Shown here: in pieces, positions 25,633 to 33,195 of the stretch | Numbering within the stretch: position 1 is the stretch's first letter | Layout: each line of letters starts with the position of its first letter | Virus record (IMG/VR): IMGVR_UViG_3300044712_001142 | Span: 1 to 45,114 of that record | Direction: 5' to 3' (one strand) | Source: a virus | DNA: 45,114 nucleotides | Made by a program: the position numbers and the translations under genes | Notes under the pieces: generated by a model | What the model was told of the DNA's origin: nothing | The model's input: only the letters and a program-made list of their open reading frames with translations | Databases searched by the model: none

Positions 25633-27571
25633 TGGCACCTCCTAATATTTGGTTCATATCCGGTAATGGATTTTGTACGGGTGCGCCTAAGGTAGCATCA
25701 ATCTGCTCCTGGGGTACAGGCATACCGTCCATAGTTTGTTGTGGCGGTTGAATATCAGTTACAGCGTCTTTGCCTTCAATCCCAAGCTGTAACTTATCAA
25801 ACATCTTCTCAGTTAAGACGGCAAAGTTGGGCATCTTTTGCTGCTGCATCAAGCCTTGCATCCATTGAGGATTCGAGAGCCTGTCAATCGCGGTAAAGAA
25901 GTTCTCTTGCATGATCACTGGATCAGTAAGCTGTTCAGATGAGACAGAGGCGATAAAGTCATAATCTCCGGCTACTGATGGTTGGATGTCTTCAGGTAAG
26001 AGGTTTAAGAAAGCAAAGTTACCGTCTTTGGATAAGGTAAGCTTTGAAGCTGTCTCTAAGTCACCTGGCACAATGGGCTGACCCATCATGTCAGTCTTGG
26101 CAAGATCGGTTTCTTTCTTCAAATAATCAATCTGGTCTTTACCGATAATGCGTAGTTTTTGCGCTTCGGTTGTGTATTGGATGCGTAGGTCTTTCCATTG
26201 GTTGGCGATGCGTTGAATGACCATGTGGTTAAAGAGCTGCACCTTTAATTTAAACTGGGCGTTGGCTTCCTGTTGAATTAACCGTGTACCGGTGGCCGTC
26301 TTATTGGCTACATTGGCTTCACCGTTAATGCCCATGGTGTAATCAGTGATACCCGTACCATTTTGTAAAGCGCTGGTTAAATAGTTCATGGTTTGCACAA
26401 AGGTAGCCCCAGTGACATCGGGAATCGCCACAGGTTCTACAGCGTTCATATCATCCGTGGTGATGATGTTGCCTGGGGCAGAGACTAAGGTGTGTAAATC
26501 CACCCCTGAGTTTTTCTTGACCTTCCACATGTTGCGTAACACTAGCTGCACGTTATCCAGTCTCTGGTTTAATACCGCATTAATCGCGCGTTGTACCCGG
26601 TCTACGGGTTCAATCTCACCCATGCCGAATAATTCACCTGGATATGGATAATCAACACCATAGATGATGGGGATTTCACCGTGGAAGTAGGGGTTTTCTA
26701 CTTCGCGGATGATCACATCATGCTCGATGGCATAATCAACCCAGCCAGTATTAGTAAAGCGGCGTAAAATCACCAGTTCCGGTGAGCTTTCGTCCTGACC
26801 AATCAGCTCTGAGGTAGACAGCATGATGCGTCTGTGTTCGCGATACTCCATGTGTTCAGGATTCGCATTGCCGGTGGTCTTCTTCTCTTTCTTGTCTTTG
26901 ATCTTTTGTTCGAGTACGTCCAGGTTTTTATAGTATTCTTCGCCTCTTAAATCATTTTGCTGCTTTAATTCCTCAATCGTCTTGAAAGTACGATAGATAA
27001 ACCAACGCATGTTGTGAATATTAGTGGCGTTAGGATCAGGGAAGCAGTCATAGATATTTAATGTCTCAAAGTTAGGCCCATCAAACTCAGTCACCATGAT
27101 CTCTTCGGTGTTTTTAGGTGTCCATACGGTGCGCCCATTGATCTCTTTGGGCACCATGCGCCGTTTAGATTTCTCTCTAAAGTCCCAGTAGGTGCGCCCA
27201 AAGGATGTTCCAAAGATCAACATGGATTTAACAAACTCAACCACCTTCGGGAACATTTCAGCTCTTCGCCAGTCATACTTCATGAGTGCATTTAATATCT
27301 GCGAGGTGGCTACATCCCCTGATTCAGTCGGGTAGAACGAGCCAGTCGGTTCATTAGCTACCATTCTGGGCGTGACCGTCTCAATGACTCTAAAGACTCT
27401 GGGGTCAAAGACACGGGCATTGTGGGGGTAATTAGTCTTGTCGATGTAAGTACGGTAAAGCTCTTCTTGTTGGTTCATCCTCTCGTGGATGCTGTCTAGG
27501 TAACGCTTGGAGAATGTAAACTGTTCATGAATCTCTGACTTTAAATCGGCTTCTGCTTGTGTTTTACTCAT
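25619..27571 (-). CDS. Portal protein
   Basis: This 650-residue protein fits podovirus portal proteins. It has a helical N-terminus (KRYLDSIHERMNQQEELYR), the segment ARVFDPRVFRVIETVTPRMV, the middle strand FGTSFGRTYWDF, the segment EIPIIYGVDYPYPGELFGMG and the crown-side QRAINAVLNQRLDN, and it ends in a Pro/Gln/Met-rich tail. The portal forms the dodecameric ring for DNA entry. It heads unit E: promoter-like site E, then a terminator-like hairpin whose U-tract abuts the ATG. No Shine-Dalgarno site is seen. Confidence 0.85.
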   Translation of the reverse strand: MSKTQAEADLKSEIHEQFTFSKRYLDSIHERMNQQEELYRTYIDKTNYPHNARVFDPRVFRVIETVTPRMVANEPTGSFYPTESGDVATSQILNALMKYDWRRAEMFPKVVEFVKSMLIFGTSFGRTYWDFREKSKRRMVPKEINGRTVWTPKNTEEIMVTEFDGPNFETLNIYDCFPDPNATNIHNMRWFIYRTFKTIEELKQQNDLRGEEYYKNLDVLEQKIKDKKEKKTTGNANPEHMEYREHRRIMLSTSELIGQDESSPELVILRRFTNTGWVDYAIEHDVIIREVENPYFHGEIPIIYGVDYPYPGELFGMGEIEPVDRVQRAINAVLNQRLDNVQLVLRNMWKVKKNSGVDLHTLVSAPGNIITTDDMNAVEPVAIPDVTGATFVQTMNYLTSALQNGTGITDYTMGINGEANVANKTATGTRLIQQEANAQFKLKVQLFNHMVIQRIANQWKDLRIQYTTEAQKLRIIGKDQIDYLKKETDLAKTDMMGQPIVPGDLETASKLTLSKDGNFAFLNLLPEDIQPSVAGDYDFIASVSSEQLTDPVIMQENFFTAIDRLSNPQWMQGLMQQQKMPNFAVLTEKMFDKLQLGIEGKDAVTDIQPPQQTMDGMPVPQEQIDATLGAPVQNPLPDMNQILGGANGQA

Positions 27572-27598
27572 AAAAAAAGGACGCTTTTAAATGCGTCC
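27572..27598 (-). terminator. Terminator hairpin abutting the portal start codon
   Basis: On the minus strand GGACGC-ATTTAAAA-GCGTCC is followed by seven U that run straight into the portal ATG (27571). It lies between promoter-like site E and portal. Confidence 0.75.
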
Positions 27599-27631
27599 TG
27601 CCTACTAATTAGTGGATCAGACTTTGATGTC

Positions 27632-27659
27632 ATTTAACACTAGAAATAGATACAGTCAA
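27632..27659 (-). promoter_or_regulatory. Late promoter-like site E
   Basis: TTGACTGTATCT (minus strand) lies one base after the stop of the 69-residue gene. TTAAAT follows at a 16-base spacer. This is the best fit to a sigma70-type site among the five copies. Confidence 0.65.
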
Positions 27660-27660
27660 C

Positions 27661-27870
27661 CTAACGCTTCTCTTTTAGCCAGGTTCCCCCACGGTAAAAG
27701 CTAGCCTTATTTACGATCCCAGCTCTAAACTCGACTTTAATATCAATCGTGCCATAGCCATTAGGTGAGTCGGCAATGGCTTTCTGGATCTGGCTATCAA
27801 TCTCAGCTAGGTAATCCTTCTGTTCGTGCCAGATCTCGGTGTATTGTTCAACAGTGAGCAGGTTGGGCAT
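27661..27870 (-). CDS. Small hypothetical protein between terminase and portal
   Basis: This 69-residue protein has a helical acidic first half (QYTEIWHEQKDYLAEIDSQ) and a basic beta-like second half ending KEKR. It lies 8 bases after the terminase nuclease frame and just before promoter-like site E. It is unassigned. Confidence 0.5.
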   Translation of the reverse strand: MPNLLTVEQYTEIWHEQKDYLAEIDSQIQKAIADSPNGYGTIDIKVEFRAGIVNKASFYRGGTWLKEKR

Positions 27871-27878
27871 GGTTTCTC

Positions 27879-28514
27879 CTAAATTCCTATTACGGAATCG
27901 GTTGGTTGATATGTGGGTAGATCTTGTCGGACATCTAAACGTCTTAAGGGTACAAGCTGGTAGAGCTGCCAGGCAATCGCCAGGCTCATGACTAGATCAT
28001 CGTGGGCGTTTTCTTCGGCTTCTGGCTTACCCTGCTTGTTGATAATAAAGGTGAATAGCTCTTTGACGGTGGGTGGATCATACAGGGTGATAACTTTGCC
28101 ATTAATCGCGTCTTGTAAGTCTTGCAGCATCTTAGGCCTGGTGGCTGTGTTTGTGTCCCAACCGATCTTGTTGGGGTCGCTATTCTCAGTTGAGCCATAG
28201 GTAGGCATGGTAAAGAGCGTGTACTTACCGTTACGGTTTAATCTGCCTAAACGTTCTAGCTCAAACAATCCACCATTCTGGCGCTCATACGCAATCATTG
28301 GCTGTAAACCAGTGTCAGTGTAGATCTTCTCCAACTCATCATGAATAAATGGGGTAATTGCCGTGATTGATTTCTGATCGTGTATCACCACGGGTACATC
28401 CAAGTGAGTCTTTGAGAGGAATTGGGCTGAGGTGTAGTCAGCACCACCGGCTGAGGTGTCCACCCCGACCACAATAAATTCACCTCGTTGATAGGTTCTA
28501 TAGCGTCTTAACAT
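27879..28514 (-). CDS. terL: Terminase large subunit, nuclease half (separate frame)
   Basis: This 211-residue frame holds the RNase H-like nuclease domain of the packaging motor: FIVVGVDTSAGGADYTSA with Asp19, IAYERQNGG with Glu77, and NAHDDLVMSLAIAW with Asp172/173. These are the acidic metal ligands. It lacks an ATPase domain, which lies in the frame immediately upstream. The two overlap by 17 bases and are offset by one base. It could be translated from its own ATG by coupling, through +1 frameshifting, or the split could be a sequencing or assembly indel. The domain assignment is firm, the gene structure is not. Confidence 0.85.
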   Translation of the reverse strand: MLRRYRTYQRGEFIVVGVDTSAGGADYTSAQFLSKTHLDVPVVIHDQKSITAITPFIHDELEKIYTDTGLQPMIAYERQNGGLFELERLGRLNRNGKYTLFTMPTYGSTENSDPNKIGWDTNTATRPKMLQDLQDAINGKVITLYDPPTVKELFTFIINKQGKPEAEENAHDDLVMSLAIAWQLYQLVPLRRLDVRQDLPTYQPTDSVIGI

Positions 28515-29292
28515 GCTTGGTGGCCTCTAAATAATGTTTTAATGCTTCTTTGTCAAAGTAATTCTGTCCCGATGTGATAAACGCCTCTAGTGCAGTCTCA
28601 GGATACTCTTGTGGGTATAGTTCTCTTAACTCGCGCTTCTTCTGCTCTAAAAACTCAGGCGTGTAAAAGAGCGAGGCAGAGAAGAACAAGGGATTAAACC
28701 CGGTCACGCCCAGTTCTGACTCATCCCAAAACTCTTTAAACTCATTAAAGCCATTAGCGGTAGTCTCAATCACAACCCGACCATCAGGCCTAACCGCTTG
28801 TAAGGCAGAAGCTAAGAGCTTGCGAAAATGCTTATAGAACGCTGCTTCGGACATATGCAGGTTTTTAATGGTCTTGGAGCGGCCAAACTCGGTATTCTCT
28901 GCGGTGCCAATCTGGTACCGTGAGTTCATCATCTCGTTGACCATCTCATATTTAGAGTTGTACTTTAATGGGATTTTAAAGCCGGTCTTATGCTCATAAC
29001 TTTTTAAGTAGAATTTAACTTTATCAAGTAAGCCAGTTGCGTTATCAGAGATATCAGCAATAACCACTGAGTGTGAGTTTTGATCTAAGATAAAATCCCC
29101 GATATAAATGCCGCCTATAAGTGAGCTAAACCCTTCTTGTCGGGCTTTTAAAAGAATATCTTTGCCGGTTGACTGCTCTACAAACAGCTTTTGTGGTCCG
29201 TTGGGGATAAAGTCCACAATCTGTCCCTGCTTATCAATGATCTGCAATCGTTCTTGGATGAACTTTTCGTATGGCTTATATACCGAACTCAT
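28498..29292 (-). CDS. terL: Terminase large subunit, ATPase half (separate frame)
   Basis: This 264-residue frame carries the packaging ATPase: the deviant Walker A KARQEGFSS (residues 49-57), Walker B LHMSEAAF with Ser148-Glu149, and coupling motif ETTANG (176-181). It stops just after QNYFDKEALKHYLEATKHV, where a full-length protein would lead into the nuclease domain. The ATG overlaps the small-subunit stop region by 17 bases. Full-length terminases usually have 450-600 residues; the two halves together give about that. Confidence 0.85.
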   Translation of the reverse strand: MSSVYKPYEKFIQERLQIIDKQGQIVDFIPNGPQKLFVEQSTGKDILLKARQEGFSSLIGGIYIGDFILDQNSHSVVIADISDNATGLLDKVKFYLKSYEHKTGFKIPLKYNSKYEMVNEMMNSRYQIGTAENTEFGRSKTIKNLHMSEAAFYKHFRKLLASALQAVRPDGRVVIETTANGFNEFKEFWDESELGVTGFNPLFFSASLFYTPEFLEQKKRELRELYPQEYPETALEAFITSGQNYFDKEALKHYLEATKHVKTL

Positions 29293-29665
29293 CTTTTTCG
29301 TTCTTTACAAAGGTATTTACCTGCACATTTACCTGTGATCCATCATTCATCCCGTGGTTAGCTTTTAATAAGAATATCGCCATTGCCTGGTTTACTTCTT
29401 TGCCTCCATAAAGGCCGTCATTGATCAATTGATTCTTCTGTTTTTGCTTCAAACTTTTTATTGCAGCGGAAAACTCGGGGTATTTGCCTGCATATATATT
29501 AATTTGCTCATCATCAATATCTAGCTTTAATGCCAATCCCTCAATGGTGGGTAGCTCTGTTTGTTCCCTACCACATGAATCTATGTATTCCTTTGCTATC
29601 TGAATAAAGCTAGGATCATATTTAGTTGGTGCTCCACCTGGATGTTTGGCAAGTGCTTTAGTCAT
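29276..29665 (-). CDS. terS: Terminase small subunit-like DNA-binding protein
   Basis: This 129-residue protein shows the P22 gp3-like pattern: GGAPTKYDPSFIQIAKEYI, then a helix-turn-helix region (TIEGLALKLDIDDEQINIYA) and YPEFSAAIKSLKQKQKNQL. The protein recognises phage DNA and stimulates the large subunit. It sits directly upstream of, and overlaps, the ATPase gene, as usual for terminase pairs. Confidence 0.75.
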   Translation of the reverse strand: MTKALAKHPGGAPTKYDPSFIQIAKEYIDSCGREQTELPTIEGLALKLDIDDEQINIYAGKYPEFSAAIKSLKQKQKNQLINDGLYGGKEVNQAMAIFLLKANHGMNDGSQVNVQVNTFVKNEKDEFGI

Positions 29666-30581
29666 ATCGATCTAAATACATCCCTAAGTCTTCATACTCA
29701 TTTACTTCTGCGTCGATATCTCTCTCAGGTGGTTCTGGCTCTACTTCAGGAGTTGAATTAGCTAATTGATTTAAAGTCTCATGCACCGCAGTACTGGCAA
29801 GCACTAAATAAACCTCGTGGCCGGTTTTTTCCTCGCATGGCTGGTGTCTGAGTCGTGGATCTTCTTTAATCCCCATCCGAACATTTAAACCACATTCGGG
29901 ACAATGCCACTTAGTCAGTGATGATCTACCTTTTCGCTCTATACCTTTAAACCTTAAAATAAAGTCCCACCAATCTTCACTGATCTTGATACCTGAATAA
30001 TCAAATGGAGATTGTAACGGGATGCCCCATACTTTCAACAATACCCCAACTGGTGAATTTGGATCGTCACAGGGTCGATCATGGGCGCCTTGTGAGTTGC
30101 AATGAATCCCTAATGGTGACAATACCACATCTCTAAAATAATCGCCGTGGGGTGGGGTATCTTCAGGTAACTTACCCTGCTTAATCAAGTAATTAACTTT
30201 CTCATGAGCAAGTTCGTGAGAAATTGTTTCGACTAAAGCAGCCTCACCAAATAACCATACATGCTTGCCTTTTTCTTCTATTACATGGATTTTGTTTAAA
30301 GTTAGCTTATCAGATAATCCATAGCCATCCGGCACCAAATGATAGGAAGCCAGGTATCGATAATTACGCATGTCCTCAATGGCAACTGGTGGAGTAGGTA
30401 AATCAAATTTATTAGTTGGAGTGTAAAAGTCTGGGAAGAATCGCTGTTTAATAACGTCTAATCTGTTGTGCCACAAATTACGAAAGTCTCTGTATTTGTC
30501 CTCAACATTAGCCTCAGCAGCTCTCCTAATCGCTTCGGTTGCGTTGGCTGCACCCAATAAATGGATACTTTCTTTCCCCAT
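29658..30581 (-). CDS. SprT-like zinc metalloprotease
   Basis: This 307-residue protein has the metalloprotease motif H122-E-L-A-H126 in VETISHELAHEKVN, followed by HGDYFRDVVLSPLGIHC. A C-terminal zinc ribbon starts at WHCPECGLNVRMG and ends in QPCEEKTGHEVY. This is the SprT/SPRTN architecture. SPRTN-type enzymes cleave DNA-bound proteins. Here it lies directly upstream of the terminase genes and overlaps them by 8 bases, suggesting a role in clearing or processing DNA-protein complexes. The ATG at 30581 is chosen over a GTG 15 bases earlier. Confidence 0.75.
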   Translation of the reverse strand: MGKESIHLLGAANATEAIRRAAEANVEDKYRDFRNLWHNRLDVIKQRFFPDFYTPTNKFDLPTPPVAIEDMRNYRYLASYHLVPDGYGLSDKLTLNKIHVIEEKGKHVWLFGEAALVETISHELAHEKVNYLIKQGKLPEDTPPHGDYFRDVVLSPLGIHCNSQGAHDRPCDDPNSPVGVLLKVWGIPLQSPFDYSGIKISEDWWDFILRFKGIERKGRSSLTKWHCPECGLNVRMGIKEDPRLRHQPCEEKTGHEVYLVLASTAVHETLNQLANSTPEVEPEPPERDIDAEVNEYEDLGMYLDRYD

Positions 30582-30612
30582 ATTTGGATCTTCCACCCTC
30601 GGGCTTCAATTG

Positions 30613-30708
30613 TCAACCCATCTTCTCTTTAATGGTGGTGAGGGCTTTGTTAAAACCAGCTTTATATCTATTTTTTATGTCATCTTCTTTTTCGTCATAA
30701 CAAGACAT
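30613..30708 (-). CDS. Small hypothetical protein (31 residues)
   Basis: This short frame has GGAGTGG just before the ATG and a charged helical product (CYDEKEDDIKNRYKAGFNKA). It fills the gap between the 79-residue gene and the protease gene. There is no homology evidence; support comes only from the ribosome binding site and from filling a gap in a dense operon. Confidence 0.35.
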   Translation of the reverse strand: MSCYDEKEDDIKNRYKAGFNKALTTIKEKMG

Positions 30709-30717
30709 CCACTCCAA

Positions 30718-30957
30718 CTAATCTTTTGTTAGTGGCTTTCTCATCCCCTCTAATTCTTTTAACCACTCATTATCACGGGCTTTGAGGGTAGAGGTGATAA
30801 CGTCATGTGGGTTAATCCTCATGCAGAACCAAGTACCGTCTTTGTCGGTTTTAAACATTGTTACGGGAAATTGTTCCTCCCACTCTGGTTTTACTGCCTC
30901 GTCATAGGCTTGTTTAAGGGATGATTGTGGGCCTTCAAATAAATCAGATCGTTTCAT
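30718..30957 (-). CDS. Hypothetical protein
   Basis: This 79-residue protein is charged (KRSDLFEGPQSSLKQAYDEA start) and has a Trp-rich middle. It starts 2 bases after the stop of the gene at 30960-31199 in a tightly packed early operon. No family is recognised. Confidence 0.5.
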   Translation of the reverse strand: MKRSDLFEGPQSSLKQAYDEAVKPEWEEQFPVTMFKTDKDGTWFCMRINPHDVITSTLKARDNEWLKELEGMRKPLTKD

Positions 30958-30959
30958 AT

Positions 30960-31199
30960 TTATCCCCTTCTAATATGTTCTGCAATAATATCCTTCAGTG
31001 GTTTTGCATCTTCTAACATCTGGACTTGTTTTCTAATTCGTTCTTCTGAGTCTTCGTCTATTGGCAATTCACCATAAAGTGATTTATAAAGCTGGTTTTC
31101 TCCATAAATTTTAACTATATTGGCAAAAAAGTCCCTGGCTTTTCTTATATCGTCATCCTTTGTCAGCTTTTTATTGTTAGTTGTCATGTTGGTTGTCAT
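30960..31199 (-). CDS. Hypothetical protein with duplicated start region
   Basis: This 79-residue helical, charged protein begins MTTNMTTNN. The DNA across its start is nearly identical (24 of 26 bases) to that across the start of the 60-residue gene 179 bases upstream. It overlaps that gene's stop by 4 bases (ATGA). The function is unknown. Confidence 0.5.
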   Translation of the reverse strand: MTTNMTTNNKKLTKDDDIRKARDFFANIVKIYGENQLYKSLYGELPIDEDSEERIRKQVQMLEDAKPLKDIIAEHIRRG

Positions 31200-31378
31200 A
31201 TCGCCTCACGATGGGATAAATAAACAAATTCTTTTTCTACCACCATAGGGACTATTACAAACTCTCCAGATATAGAGCCATCTTCATGAATATGCTGAAT
31301 CCATTGATAGGCACAATTTCTACAGCCTTTTCTCCGCAACCAATGCCTATTGCCGTCCTTTTTCATGTTGGTTGTCAT
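31196..31378 (-). CDS. Small protein with CxxC motif
   Basis: This 60-residue protein begins MTTNMKKDGNRHWL and carries GCRNCAYQW, then a beta-like C-terminus. A single CxxC pair suggests metal or redox chemistry or an incomplete zinc ribbon. It overlaps both neighbours by ATGA junctions. It is unassigned. Confidence 0.5.
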   Translation of the reverse strand: MTTNMKKDGNRHWLRRKGCRNCAYQWIQHIHEDGSISGEFVIVPMVVEKEFVYLSHREAI

Positions 31379-31551
31379 ATTGACTCACTTTCATTTTTAC
31401 AATCTAATGAACAATACCTCAGCCAATTACTCGGATCATCTTTGACAAATATCCACCCATCGGCTTTAGCTTCGTTTATAAAAGCTCGCCAATCCTCATC
31501 TTCTGTTTCAAACTTCTTATCCTGTTCTTGTTGGGTAGTGGTAAAGGTCAT
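31375..31551 (-). CDS. Small acidic hypothetical protein
   Basis: This 58-residue frame starts MTFTTTQQEQDKKFE and is acidic, with a C-terminal pair of cysteines (YCSLDCKNE). AAGGAG lies upstream (minus strand ...AAGGAGTCTATG). It ends in an ATGA overlap with the 60-residue gene, which supports it as a real cistron. Confidence 0.5.
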   Translation of the reverse strand: MTFTTTQQEQDKKFETEDEDWRAFINEAKADGWIFVKDDPSNWLRYCSLDCKNESESI

Positions 31552-31558
31552 AGACTCC

Positions 31559-31948
31559 TTATCTATTTGTGATTTTTGTTGTTATGTTTTTAAACTTGTT
31601 CCACACATAATTACCCTCTTGTAAGTGTTCTAAAATGTGGACGATTCCCATTGCTAAGTATTCTGCATCTTCAATGTCGATAGGTTTAAATCTTAAAGTA
31701 AGGCTTGTAGTCGTTGGGATAAGATCTATGTGACTAAGTGAAGCATCCTCGAACCAATCAGGGTTATCCCAAATAAGATCAATTATTCCTTTTTCGTTTG
31801 AGTTACACACAAAACAACCGTTATCAGAATGGCCTGTTTCATAGTATGTTTTACCATTATTCAACTGATAACTACCATTAACTCTATATAGAACGGTATC
31901 TTTATTAAGATTTCCAAATGGTAAATCTTTAAGTAATCGTTTCTTCAT
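31559..31948 (-). CDS. Hypothetical protein
   Basis: This 129-residue protein has a beta-like N-terminal half with a CFVCNSNEKG turn and an acidic helical C-terminal half (PIDIEDAEYLAMGIVHILEH). AAAGGAAAG precedes the ATG. It lies in the early operon. No family is recognised. Confidence 0.5.
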   Translation of the reverse strand: MKKRLLKDLPFGNLNKDTVLYRVNGSYQLNNGKTYYETGHSDNGCFVCNSNEKGIIDLIWDNPDWFEDASLSHIDLIPTTTSLTLRFKPIDIEDAEYLAMGIVHILEHLQEGNYVWNKFKNITTKITNR

Positions 31949-31979
31949 ACTTTCCTTTGTAATTTAATTATTAATTCTT

Positions 31980-32966
31980 CTATTTAATTACTGGTTTCTT
32001 GCCATTAATTAGGGGAACGTAGATAAGGAATTTGCCCTTAACTAGTCCGATGGGATATAGTCCCATTTCCCACAATTCAAATATTGGGTGGAATGGTGAA
32101 GATGGATATTTTTCTTTGTATGCTTTAATGTCCTCAACAATGATTGATTCGGCATCCCAAGCGGCATCCCGAGCGGCACCACAAGCGGCATCCCGAGCGG
32201 CACCCCAAGCCGCATCCCAAGCGGCACCACAAGCGGCATCCCAAGCGGCATCCCGAGCGGCACCCCAAGCCGCATCCCAAGCGGCACCACAAGCGGCACC
32301 CCAAGCCGCATCCCAAGCGGCATCCCCAGCGGCATCCCGAGCGGCATCCCGAGCGGCATCCCGAGCGGCATCCCGAGCGGCATCCCAAGCGGCACCCCAA
32401 TCATTACTTGTTTTTAGATATTTAAAAGAAATTGATGCTTTCTTTAAACCAAATAGATTTAGATTTAACTCAACTTTGGCCTCGATTGCGGTTTTATCAA
32501 GATGTGTTTCTGGTTTAAACCATTTAACCTGCTTCACTCTTTCGATAAACTTTTCAACCTTTTTTTGTTTCTCTTTTAAGGATTTCTTATTCTCTGCTGG
32601 AGTCATTCCCACAATTTGAGTGAATAGGTAATTTTTAATCTTAGAGTTTTTAACCTCTTGTAGTCTTTTCCACTCATCAGGCACATCTTTCAACCAAGCA
32701 TAGATTTGTTCGGGTGTTTTTAAATCTGTTTTAACTAGGTTTTTAGCGTTTAAGTTAGCCTTTTTAGGGTCTATCTTGGATACAACACTCTCAGCAAAAT
32801 CATCATATTTATCCGCTATTAGTTTATTTTCCCACCAATGATACTCAAACTTTCTATAATCATCCTCTTTAATTTTTAGGTTCTCTGCCGCTTGTGAGTG
32901 GCTATTGGTACCAGTCCCAAGTAAGGCCCGGTTGTTATCAGCAAAGATTGGACATCCGTCACACAT
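31980..32966 (-). CDS. Protein with Ala-rich tetrapeptide repeat (DAAR/DAAW/GAAC) domain
   Basis: This 328-residue protein has an N-terminal helical region of about 190 residues with MCDGCPIF at the start and Lys-rich coiled stretches. It then has 20 tandem tetrapeptides of the form [DG]-A-A-[RWCG] (residues 191-270) and a short C-terminal domain (ESIIVEDIKAYKEKYPSS). The repeat would form a continuous helix with one face of Ala and alternating Arg or Trp. The 12-base unit also leaves other frames open. Related low-complexity helices occur in uncharacterised phage proteins; no function is known. Confidence 0.6.
   Translation of the reverse strand: MCDGCPIFADNNRALLGTGTNSHSQAAENLKIKEDDYRKFEYHWWENKLIADKYDDFAESVVSKIDPKKANLNAKNLVKTDLKTPEQIYAWLKDVPDEWKRLQEVKNSKIKNYLFTQIVGMTPAENKKSLKEKQKKVEKFIERVKQVKWFKPETHLDKTAIEAKVELNLNLFGLKKASISFKYLKTSNDWGAAWDAARDAARDAARDAARDAAGDAAWDAAWGAACGAAWDAAWGAARDAAWDAACGAAWDAAWGAARDAACGAARDAAWDAESIIVEDIKAYKEKYPSSPFHPIFELWEMGLYPIGLVKGKFLIYVPLINGKKPVIK
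32157..32396 (-). repeat. 20-unit, 12-bp tandem repeat inside a gene
   Basis: The plus strand reads repeated GCGGCATCCCGA and GCGGCACCCCAA variants in strict 12-base register. Each unit encodes one tetrapeptide on the minus strand. The absence of frame breaks shows that length changes occur in whole units, which marks a likely variable locus. Confidence 0.9.
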
Positions 32967-33195
32967 ATAATCCTTTCGCCCGTAGGCTAATTATTAATTC
33001 TTCTAGTTGTTCGTCTTTATCCATCGCCCACTTGATGAGTAGAGCTAGCTTCTCGCTGTCATTCTTGGCTCTCATGACAGTCTCGTAATCGCTGTTTTTA
33101 AGCATTAGGTGGTCTTGATAGTCGGTTCTAAGAAACATAAACTCCTTATAATTCAGCGGTTCCACCTTTTTCAACTTGTCTTTCGTACTCTTCAT
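32959..33195 (-). CDS. Hypothetical helical protein
   Basis: This 78-residue charged helical protein (STKDKLKKVEPLNYKEFMF start) ends in an 8-base overlap with the repeat protein gene and starts 50 bases inside the zinc-ribbon gene. It is unassigned; the overlap pattern fits a dense phage early operon. Confidence 0.45.
   Translation of the reverse strand: MKSTKDKLKKVEPLNYKEFMFLRTDYQDHLMLKNSDYETVMRAKNDSEKLALLIKWAMDKDEQLEELIISLRAKGLYV

Noticed and set aside
32157-32396. CRISPR array
   Set aside because: Units are contiguous 12-mers without spacers and are coding.
32032-32619. Plus-strand and alternative-frame proteins through the 12-bp repeat (Ala/Ser-, His/Arg- and Cys/Gly-rich)
   Set aside because: A 12-base unit keeps every frame open; only the minus-strand frame has unique flanking domains and operon context.
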